Below, in pieces: positions 54,945-64,000 of a stretch of 64,000 nt of DNA. The position numbers were made by a program, and so were the translations under genes. Origin of the DNA: Chionoecetes opilio (taxonomy: Eukaryota; Arthropoda; Malacostraca; Decapoda; Majidae); contig JACEEZ010018518.1 in NCBI GenBank assembly GCA_016584305.1, positions 41,176 through 105,175 on the forward strand. Direction: 5' to 3'. Position 1 is the first letter of the stretch. Each line of letters starts with the position of its first letter. A model generated the notes under the pieces. That model did not search any database and was not told where the DNA came from. It saw only the letters and a list, made by a program, of their open reading frames with translations.

Positions 54945-57900
54945 AGTTGTCTGTCAGCTGTCTGTACAGACGCGCTTTGAAAGGCTCCTCCACAACTGGC
55001 TATGGTGACTGGCTGCTGTAACCAAACAAGGACGCAGAGGATCCAAAGAGACCTTGAGTACCTACAGGTGAGAGCTGTGCAGTTAAATAGTCTCGTCTCC
55101 AAATGATTAGCCAAAAAGGGGGAAAAAGGGAAGTTAAAAAGTAAACAAGATGGAGAAAGACGCAAAGAGCATGAACGGCCTTTTGAGGGCTTTGATACCA
55201 AAGAAAAAAAACTTATTAGGGCTGAAATGAACAAGAAGAGTTATAATGCTAGAAGATTAGTACAACGAGATTTTGGAAAATAACTAGAGAAGATGGAAGG
55301 AAAGTGTTTGTACTGGAAAAAGAGAATCTTTCTGAAAAATAGAGTGGACGAATTAAATGTAAAAACGACGAAAAGGTAGTGAAAATTGCAAGAAATTAAT
55401 GCAGTACATAAAAATTGAAATGAACAAGAGAAATGAAAATGAAGAAAGAACATGGAAAATAGAACAAGAAGAAGACCAAGAAAGCTTACGTCAAATAATG
55501 AAGATAAAGAAATGAAAAGAAAATCTGACAAAAAAGTATCAAAGTATCAACAAAGGAAATCTAGAAGAATACGTGGACAAAAAGAAAGGGTCATTATTTT
55601 TGGTTTTAAAAAAGTGCTGCCCAAGAAAAACTTGAGAAAAAGGGGAAGAAAAAGAAAGGCAAAAGAAAATTTAAAGTAGTAGAAGAAAATATGGAGTAAA
55701 GAAGAAATAGAAAAAATACACAGGTTAGGAAAATATGAGGAGGGAGGGGCCCGCCCCTTGAAAGTCAAGTTTAGTTCAACAAAATACAGCACAAGATATA
55801 TTTTCTAAGGCCAATTGGAAACTGGCAAAGACAGAAGAATATAAGAAAATATGGAAAAGAAAAGATATGAATGAGGAAGAAAGAGCCAGTCTGAATGTAC
55901 TGTTTAAAGAAGCCAAAGCAAAAAAAAAAATTTGAGAACGGAAGAGGAAAAACAAAATTCTATTGGAGAGTTTTGGACCAAAAAACTGAAGAAGTGGTAT
56001 CTAAAGAGAAGAATAAGAGAAGACAGTCCAAAGGAAAATGAAAAAGGATGGCAGGTATCGTACACAAATATAAAGGGGCTAGTGTCAAACTTAACAAATA
56101 AACGATTACCTCGAGCCAAGAAACCAGACATATTGGGTTTAGTAGAAACGAAGCTGAGTGATTCGAGGATGTGCCAGTTGGGGGGGTCAATATATGTATG
56201 GAGGAGAACAGAAACCAAAAAGGGAGGTGGTGTAATGGTTTTTAACAAGGAAGGATGTGGTAGTGGGGAATTGGAGAAAGGAGAAGGAATGGCCGAGGTG
56301 TTGAAGGTAAGTGGTGATAAAAAAGAAGAATAAGAGACTTAGTACTCTAATACGTTCCACCTAAGAAAAATTACTGGGGGAGAGAGGAATAGGGAGACAT
56401 GATAAGACACAGGCAAATGTTTATAGAATACGATGGAAAATTGTGAGAACATAATTTTTATTGGAGATTTAACTGCAAAGAAGTTTGCCGGGGAGAATAG
56501 TATACTGAAGGGAGAAGACTCAGGGGGTGGTATATTGTTGATTTGGTAATGAATAACATTATGACTCAGTGGATTAAAGAGATACAAGATTCAGAGGTAG
56601 CGAAGACCATCAAGACTAGACCTACTATTGACGAATGAACTGGAAGTAATTAGTAAAGTAAATTATCAGTGCCCACTTGGAAAGAGTGACCATGTACTTA
56701 TTTAATTTGAAATAAATGATAGCAAAAAGGAGGGGAGAAAAGAAGAACACAAGAAAGGAGATCAATTATGAAAGCAGACTTTGAAAGGATTAAGAACATT
56801 CTTCGGAGAGACAGACTGGAGTAATTTCCATGCAACCCAGAAAAAATGGGATGAGTTCATCCGAATTTACACCGAAGGAATAATATTATGTTCCAGGATA
56901 GTTATCAGAGAAAAGAAAAAGAATGAAAGGTTTAACAGAAAATGTGATTAGCAAGACTTGAAGAGAAAAAACATGGAATAGTTGGGGGAAAAAAGGAGGT
57001 ATCAACCTTTGGGAGAAGTACAAAACAACTAGAAATGAATATGTTAAGAATCCGAAGAGAAGAAGAAAATAACTTTTGACAGAAATATAATAGAAAAATG
57101 TAAGAACGAACTGAAAATTTTTCTATAGATATTTAATGGAAAATGAAAACAAAGGGAAAGGGAAAAGATAAGCCGAAGGTAAAGGCATAGTGTATGAAGA
57201 TGCATTACACAGTTCAATTAAGGAGAGCAGAGTCTGCTTGATTGGAAAAGAGCAAATATTGTGCCAATTCCAAAGGAGGTGACAAAGAAGAACCACTAAA
57301 TTACAGGCCAGTATCATTAACAAGTGTAGTGGCAAAATGTGTGAAAAAATTGTGAAAGGGCAGATGGTTTAAATATTTGGAAGAGGGCAAAAACACTTGC
57401 AGGTGGCCAGTTTGGATTTAGAGGAGGAATGTCATGTACAACAAATTTTTGAGCTTTTATTCGAGAGTGATCGATGTGACACAGGAAAGAGAGGGGTGGT
57501 CGATTGCATTTTCTTGGACCTAAAGAAGGCATTTGACAAGGTACCTCATAAGAGACTGCTCTGGAAGCTAGAACATGTAGGAGGTTGAAGGGGGGTTTGC
57601 TGAAGTGGATGGAAGCTTTTTGACAAAAGAGAGATGAGAACAGTAATAAAAGATCAAAGTCAGAATGGTGCAGTGTTGATAAGTGGAGTTCCGCAGGATC
57701 AGTATTGGGCCCCCGTGATGTTCTTGGTCTATGTAAATGATATGGGAGAAAGGGGTAAACAGCTATATGAGTTTTATTCGCTGATGTGCTAAAATTTCTA
57801 AGAAAAGTAGAAAGTAAAGAGGACTGGGAGGATTTACAAAGGATCTAGATAAGATTTTCAGATGGAGTCAACTATGGAAATGGAGCTTAATGCTAAAAAG

Positions 57901-58185
57901 TGTAAAGTGATGGAAATGGGCATTTGCAAAAGAGACAGAGAGGAAAGTTTCGATGGGAAATGAAGGGATAATCGAAACAAAGGTCGAAAAAAATCTTGGA
58001 GTATGGATTACGGATAATTTGTCACCTGAGAAGCATATAACAAGATCACAGGAGATACATATCATTTGCTGAGGAATATAAAATGGCATTCAAATATCTG
58101 GATGAAGAGATGATTAAGAAATTGATACTCTTTGATTCGACCAAGGTTGGAGTATGCGGCAGTGATTTGGTCACCCATAGACCAC
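54945..58185 (+). mobile_element. LINE-B copy 4, almost full length, heavily broken
   Basis: From the 5' end (CACAGTTGTCTGTCAG, beside (CA)n) through ORF1 (VIIFGFKKVLPKKNLRK), endonuclease (PDILGLVETKLSDS, GGGVMV) and RT (DCIFLDLKKAFDKVPHKRLL; VPQ and FAD boxes in shifted frames) to a truncation at 58,185. Many 1-base gaps shift frame; no ORF is intact. Confidence 0.9.
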
Positions 58186-60768
58186 TGTATACCTGGACTG
58201 CACACGCGACAATGTTTTAAATTGGGGGGCCTGCATAGGGGCCGAGACACACCATTGTCTTGGGCGCTTCAATGCTCTACTGGCACGTGAGAGATGCTAC
58301 GGGGGCAAACGAGTTGTGTGTTGGTCCCCATGGCTCCGGTACCAGAAACACCAACAGTTCTCTGCTTCGATTTGCAAGGTCCAGAAGGTTGAAAATTGCA
58401 GGTTCTTGGTATCAGAAAACCAGAGCTGCACCGCTGGACATGGTTTTAGTAATGCTGGAGGGGTGCTAAGGAGATCGACTACATCCTCGTTAGTACTCGT
58501 TGGAGGATCCTCCAGAATGCAGGGTTTACCGGAGTGCTGAGTTCTTTGGAACAGATACAGACTTGTTTGTTTTCTAACACTTAAGCTTCATGTCAAGTCC
58601 AGAAGAATCTCAAGAGGTAACCATACTGTGTTTCATCTTGAGAACTGAAGGACTTGACATGTGCTCATGAGTATGCGGTGGCAGTCTCAAATCGGTTTGA
58701 TGTGGGTCGGTGCTCTCGGGATCCTGTAGAACTTGGGATACCTTCAAACGTGAAACTCTACAGGCTGCCAAGGAGTGTATTGGGGAGCGCCCGAGGTCAA
58801 GGGTGTGGTTTTGTCTCGACGGAGATGCTGGAGAAAATGAGGGGGTCGCGCTGCCAGGCTGGCGGGAAAACCGGACCAGCACAGGGCTCTGTCACGCCGG
58901 ACTAGAACCCTCCTGGGGAGAGACAAGGAGATATGTCAGGAGTCTCGCTGAGGATGTCGAGGGTCATTTGAACGCTAATGACCTCCGACCCGCCTACCGA
59001 GCCCTGAAAAGCTCCGTTCCAAGTCTCCTTCTCGGGCGAGTGCTATTCGAACAGCAGAGGGGCGCCTCGTGTCGGACATGGATGGGCAGATGGCTCGTTG
59101 GGCTGAGTACTTTGGGCAGTTGTTTCACGGTGGACCCTCCAACTGGCACTTCACACCACTGGGTTACGGCAGTGGATGCCGATCCTCCCATTGACGAAAC
59201 CGCACCCTCTCTTGACGAAGTCAGAGAGGCTGTAGCAAAGTTGAAGGGTGAAAGGCAGCTGGTGTTTGTAATATCAGTGCAGAGCTCCTCAAAGCTGGGG
59301 GTGAGGCCATGACCCGGGGGTTTTGCATGCGTTCTGACTGCGTGTGGCAATCAGGTACCATTCCTCCTGACTGGAAAAGGGGGCTGTCGTCCTATCTTAA
59401 AAGGGGAAAAGGGGACCGTCGGACTGCAACAATTACCGCGGTATTACACTGCTCAGCGTACCAGGCAAAGGGGCTTGCCCATCTATTGCTGACCGAATTC
59501 GCAGTCACTCGGTGGAAGCATCAGAGACCTCAGCAGTCTGGGTTCACGCCTGGTAAGTCCAAACGGACCGTATCCTAGCGCTTCGTGTCCTGGTGGAACG
59601 CCGACGTGAGTTTCGACAGGGGATGCTTGCAGCCTATGTTGACTCAAGAAGGCGTTTTTACTCAGTGCATCGTGAGTCCCCTCTGGGGTTCTTCTGCGAC
59701 TTCGAGGGATTCTGCAAGGACTATTGGTTTGATAACTGGTCTGTATTCTGGGACTGAGAGTGCTGTGAAGTGTGGGGCAGGTGTATCCAGCTTCTTTTCC
59801 CGTGAATACAGGAGTGAGGCAAGGGTGCGTCCTTGCCCCAAACACTTTTCAACGTTTGTATGGACTGGGTATTGGGCAAGGTTGTAGATCAAGTGATTGT
59901 GGAGATCCGTCGGGACACCAAGATCACTGATCTTGTTTTTGCCGATGATGCAGTAATCTTTGCTGAGTCCTGGAGGTCCCGGGGATGGGTCTCGAGGCGC
60001 TGCACGAGGAGGCAAAGCCTTTGGGACTTGAGGTCTCCTGGCTCAAGACCAAGGTCCCCAGGTGTTTGGAGCTTACTAGATGAAGCAGTAAAAGTCTGTT
60101 CATGCTGTGGCGAGGAACATTGAGATTTTGGAAAGTTTTACATACCTTTGGGAGCACAGTCCATAATGACGGCGGGTCACGTCAAGAAGTCTTACGGGGG
60201 ATTGGCATAGCCCACGGGGTTATGGACTCGCTCAGCGGGAGTATTTGGCGTTGTCGGTACCTGTGCAGGAGGACAAAATCCGGATCTTCAAGTCGTTTGT
60301 GATCCCTGTCTTACTCTATGGTTGTGGAAAATGGACACTAAATAGTGACTTGAAGAGACGAATTTGAGAGACGCCCTTTGGGTAATAAGTGTCTTCGCAG
60401 ATCAGGGGGTTATAGCTGGGATGTTTAAACGTGTAAAATCAGCGATTGCACGTGAGACTGAATCGGGGCCTATTACCTGCATAGTCCGTCAGCCCCAACT
60501 TGGGCTATATGGGCATTGGCACGCTACCCTGAAACTGACCCTTTCCCCATCGGGTTGTATCTGTAAGAGACAATCCGGTGTGGGAGGAGGCCAAGGGGGC
60601 GCCCACAAGGCTCGTGGCTGGGGCAAGTTGATGTTTCTTGTCGGAGCTGCTTGGTATGGGAAAAGAGCCTGCATGGGACTCGCGCGTGGTGACCCCCGGG
60701 AGGTGGCGTCGTTAGGGGGGGCGAGGCGACGCGCCCCCCGGCGTAAAGCCCCAATGATTGATTGATAG
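58186..60768 (+). mobile_element. LINE-A copy 3: endonuclease C terminus and RT, broken
   Basis: About 58,400-58,600 encodes an AP-endonuclease end (ENQSCTAGHGFSNAGG in one frame; EIDYI and a DH-type ending in shifted frames). RT follows with PPDWKRG, QSGFTPGK, DLVFADDAVIFAES and a tail GLYGHWHATLK. It ends like copy 1 at CCCCAATGATTGATTG. Numerous frameshifts. Confidence 0.9.
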
Positions 60769-60829
60769 GGCCTGCGGGCGCCCGACAAAGAGATATAGTG
60801 GTCTAGGACTATCATATAGACTGGCTTAT

Positions 60830-61505
60830 CAGTATATATGGTATACTGTAATCTTCGTAAATGTTTGTTCTATAATATTAAACAAAAAAAAAACAGTAAA
60901 ACACGCTAAAGAAATGCCATTACGAGACTATGAAGAAATATGCATGAACTTAAGGCGTTTTCTGCGGGGATCCTGATTGCAACCGAAAGCAACCCAAAAA
61001 TTTTCGGTTGCTCAAATTTTGATCCCTGTTTCACCATCCCAGGGAAGATGATTGGCCCGACCCACAAACATTTGTTGTTGTTGTTGTGACCGTTTGCAAC
61101 CGAAAATTTTCCGTTTGCAACCAAAAATCCCCCGCAGAAAACGCCTTTAATATTCACTTAACTCTTCGCCATTTAAAACTTTGCGAGTCAACTTTTATCA
61201 TTAAGGGTATCAATAGAAGCGCAATTTTATTAGCTTTCCATTGCTATATTTCGTTATCTGATAAATTAATTAGAACCATGCATAAATTAGCATTAAATAA
61301 ATAAATAAAATCATCAATCGGGTAATTTTCCCGATTGATGAGGTTATTTATTTACTTATATATTCGTTTTCTGATAAATGAATTAGCACCATGTATAATT
61401 AGCATTAACTAAATAAATAACCTCATCAATCGGGAAAATTACCCGATTGATGATTTTATTTATTTATTTAACGCTAATTTATGCATGGTTCTAATTAATT
61501 CTAAT
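60830..61505. mobile_element. Foldback family F, copy 2, with a Harbinger-type MITE inside
   Basis: TTATCAGTATATATGGTATA, TTTGTTCTATAATATTAAAC and GAAATGCCATTACGAGAC match F1. The right part is a chain of inverse copies of ATCAATCGGGTAATTTTCCC around 61,300-61,460. Ends are not defined. Confidence 0.8.
60953..61146. mobile_element. PIF/Harbinger-type MITE H3, 194 bp
   Basis: TTA duplication at 60,950-52 and 61,147-49; ends AGGCGTTTTCTGCGGGG and inverse CCGCAGAAAACGCCT; F1 gives the empty site (GAACTTATATTCAC). Confidence 0.92.
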
Positions 61506-61514
61506 GGTTCTAAC

Positions 61515-61625
61515 TAACACAAACAGATCTTCTCTATCAATTTTTTCCAGACCCATTGATGCTCTATACACTGCTCTAAAATCTCCCCTTTCTCTTTTTT
61601 TCTCAAGAGTTGGGAGTTTTAGTGT
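61515..61625 (-). mobile_element. LINE-B copy 5, 110-bp fragment
   Basis: Minus strand encodes LKLPTLEKKRERGDFRAVYR and ASMGLEKIDREDLFV; one end meets (TG)n. Confidence 0.9.
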
Positions 61626-61990
61626 GTGTGTTTGTGTGTGTGTATGTTTTCCCCTCCTCCTCCTCCTCCTTCCTTTTACATTTCCATTGTAATCTCCTCC
61701 TCTTCCTGGACAAATGCACAATTACTGAGAGTCAAAAGTCTGGGAATATTGAAGTCAAATATGTTTTCGTTTTTTTTTATTTTACTTCCTGTCTGTAAGA
61801 GTTGTTTTGGGGAAACCATATGCTGGAAAAATATATTGTGGGAAAAATTTTGCGATGAGATCTTGAATAACACGGGTTTTGGGATGATTACGGAAAAACT
61901 GTATTATTATTGGAGGGATCGTTTCCCTGTCTAAACCCCCTCCCTCCTCCCTCTTTGTGTGTGGGGTGTGTGTGTGTATTTTACCTAGTT
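61626..61990. other. No gene recognised
   Basis: CCTCCT-rich then AT-rich sequence; short frames without motifs. Confidence 0.4.
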
Positions 61991-61994
61991 TATT

Positions 61995-62065
61995 TTACCT
62001 AGTTGTAACATACAGGAAAAGAGTATGCTCGTGAGTGAGTGAGTGTTGTTGTGTGTTTGTGTGTG

Positions 62066-62123
<58 letters not shown>

Positions 62124-62168
62124 TTACCTAGTTGTAACATACAGGAAAAGAGCTATGCTCGTGAGTGA

Positions 62169-62215
<47 letters not shown>

Positions 62216-62815
62216 GTTGCATTTTGCATTTGCATTTTGCATTGTTGCATGCATGCATGTTGCATTAATCACTTTTGCATCAAGGTTGTTCCAGGCTTAT
62301 ATGCTTCTATACGGGAAGCTGTATTTTTTTATACCCCTCTTGCATTTTGGGTCCCTTTTCAATTTCTTCTCATGACCTCTTGTACTTTTCGTCCACACAA
62401 ACAATTTTCCTCTATAAATTTTTATAAAATTGCTATTTTGCTATAAATCTCCCCTTTCTCTTTTTTCTCAAGAGTTGGGAGTTTCAGTCTTGAAAGTCTT
62501 TCCTCATATGTTAAATCTCTCAGGCTTGGAGCCATTTTTGTGGCTGCTCTTTGTATTCTCAATCTTCCTTATATCCTTCTTTTTATGTGGTGACCAATCA
62601 CTGGCCGCATATTCCCCTTGGTCGAATCAAGATGTTATCAATTTCTTATCATCTCTTCATCCAGATATTTGAATGCCATTCTTATATTCCTCAGCAACTG
62701 ATATGTATCTCCTGTGATCTTGTTTATATGCTTCTCAGGTGACAAATTGTCCCGTAATCCATATTCCAGATCTTTTCGACCTTTGTTTTGATTATCCATT
62801 CATTTCCCATCGTGT
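61995..62815 (-). mobile_element. LINE-B copy 6 (3' part) with internal (TG)n expansion
   Basis: Minus strand: RT C-terminal domain in shifted frames (AAxMAPSLRDLTYE-type, LLRNIRMAFKYLDEE), then the 3' UTR. The 3' end occurs twice (about 61,980-62,030 and 62,124-62,165), separated by (TG)n. The 5' border at 62,815 abuts (TG)n and then a SINE-Val tail. Confidence 0.88.
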
Positions 62816-62837
62816 GTGTGTGTGTGTGGGGGGGGGG

Positions 62838-63114
62838 GTATTCATCTAGTTGATTTTTTCAGGGCCAGAGCAATGCTCGTGTGGCCCCGTCTCCATATCA
62901 CATTTTTATCATTCATCCTTAGTGCTTTGTGTTGGCCGAAGCCAGCACCCGGAGAGCAGGTCACAAACCCGGCTAACACCCGGTACCCATTCACTGCTGG
63001 GTGGACAGGGGCTCGGGTTTAAGGAAACAACCCATCTGTTTCCGCTCCGCCCGGGATCAACCCGAACTTCTTGGTTATGAACCGAGCGTGCTTCCCTTAC
63101 ACCACGGAGTACCC
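62838..63114 (-). mobile_element. tRNA-Val-derived SINE, copy 4
   Basis: Minus strand head CTCCGTGGTGTAAGGGAAGC, degraded B box, body GGTACCGGGTGTTAGCCGGG, and tail near 62,840 (CAACTAGATGAATACC) followed by G/T-rich sequence and LINE-B copy 6. Confidence 0.9.
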
Positions 63115-63286
63115 TCGGTGTGTGGGTGATGAGTGAGTGAATAAGATATACATAGCAGAAAAAAATATTTAATATAGAAGTAAATGTTGTAATGTTTGTG
63201 ACAGCCGCTACATAAAGGGCGTGATAACACAGTGTAAAGTAAAGGGTTGGTAAAGGGTTTTTCAGAGAGCTGATGTCAAACCCTAT

Positions 63287-63597
63287 GTATGAAAAGTTCT
63301 CACGGCTAGTAATCAGGGTAGAACAAGCTTAGTAACGGATTCAAGCTAGAAAAGCGTAGATATAAAAAGGAAATAGGGAAAAACTGGTTCACAAATAGGG
63401 TGGTAAATGATTGGAATGGACTCAGTCATGTGGTAGTTAGTGGGAGAGTCAAAAGGAGGTTTTAAAAGGAGGCTAGACAGCTTTATGGATGGGGATGAAA
63501 GGTGGATGTAGGTAGTGTTAAGTAACAGGAACTACCACGTGTAGGTCTCCCAGGCTCGTGTAGCTTCCTTATTTTCTCATGTTCTTATGTTCTTATG
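63287..63597 (+). mobile_element. LINE-C 3' end, copy 7
   Basis: AAAGTTCTCACGGCTAGTAA, AGGAAATAGGGAAAAACTGG, GGTGGTAAATGATTGGAATG and a tail CTTATGTTCTTATG. The longest non-expanded copy of this 3' region. Confidence 0.9.
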
Positions 63598-63648
63598 TAA
63601 TACACCACAACATTGAGATCAACTTATAGTCACTGCATCGATAGAGTA

Positions 63649-64000
63649 CAGGTTGAAGTTCCCAAACTCGGCAACCTCGGGACCAGCGCCGAGCCGAGTA
63701 ATGGAATTTTCCGACTTTTAGAACTAGGTATATTACAGGGAAAAAAATGGTTTGGGAGCCATAATACCAAAACAGACCTGTAGAAGTACACAAAATAACA
63801 GTTTTTACACAACTCTACAGTCACAACCCCCACTGAACATAACAAAAACAAATTCCCGGGGAAACAAGCGGCTAGTGTGGTGGCACCTAGCCCGACCGGC
63901 AACTACGGCGGTTTGGGTGTTCGCCGTGTTTTGGAAATCCGAACCATAGCCAGTTTTGGGTGTTCCGAGGGGGCCTTGGGAAATGCCCGAGTTTGGCTTC
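63649..64000. mobile_element. Tigger-like element, left part only (runs off the window)
   Basis: TA then CAGGTTGAAGTTCCCAAACT and CGGCAACCTCGG. The right end lies past 64,000, so length and content are unknown. Confidence 0.55.

Overview
The window is eukaryotic and reads like an arthropod genome, most probably a decapod crustacean. That is inference from three things: very dense microsatellites and minisatellites, many pogo/Tigger-type, hAT, PIF/Harbinger-type and TTAA-target DNA elements, and several tRNA-derived SINE and non-LTR LINE families. There are no operons, CRISPR arrays or intact structural RNA genes. Almost every long open frame is either a tandem repeat whose unit is a multiple of 3 bp, or a retrotransposon.

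The one convincing host gene lies on the minus strand and spans at least 15,849-54,861 (39 kb). Twelve exons could be delimited by AG/GT sites, and all eleven exon-exon joins keep a single reading frame (intron phases 1,1,1,0,2,0,1,1,0,0,2 from 5' to 3'). The joined product (about 696 residues, both ends missing) has an ectodomain with several N-glycosylation sequons and a Cys-rich fibronectin-like part, one transmembrane segment, and a SEFIR-type cytoplasmic domain spread over four exons. I call it an IL-17 receptor family protein; the subtype is not resolved. The signal-peptide exon(s) (above 54,862) and the C-terminal exon(s) (below 15,849) were not found and are probably outside the window.

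Layout: 1-15.8 kb holds TEs (hAT MITE, LINE-A, nested TTAA element, Tigger elements) and minisatellites downstream of the gene, plus one unassigned Cys-rich ORF at about 1 kb. 15.8-37.6 kb holds eleven short exons whose introns are filled almost to the splice sites with SINEs, LINE fragments, MITEs and minisatellites, including a 2.4-kb array of 27-bp units. 37.6-49.1 kb is one 11.5-kb intron made of a near-complete LINE-B (with three later insertions) and a 5.4-kb array of another 27-bp unit. 49.1-55 kb has the two most 5' exons with a 3.4-kb Harbinger-like element between them. 55-64 kb has decayed LINE-B and LINE-A copies, a foldback element and SINEs.

The most unusual signals are these. 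Tandem repeats start at, or run across, splice junctions of the receptor gene in several independent introns, copying acceptor or donor sites. LINE-B and a tRNA-Val-derived SINE share a related 3' tail and repeatedly sit in (AC)n tracts. A Tigger deletion derivative has its interior replaced by an (AC)-rich minisatellite, and a MITE family carries a captured SINE at the same junction in two copies.
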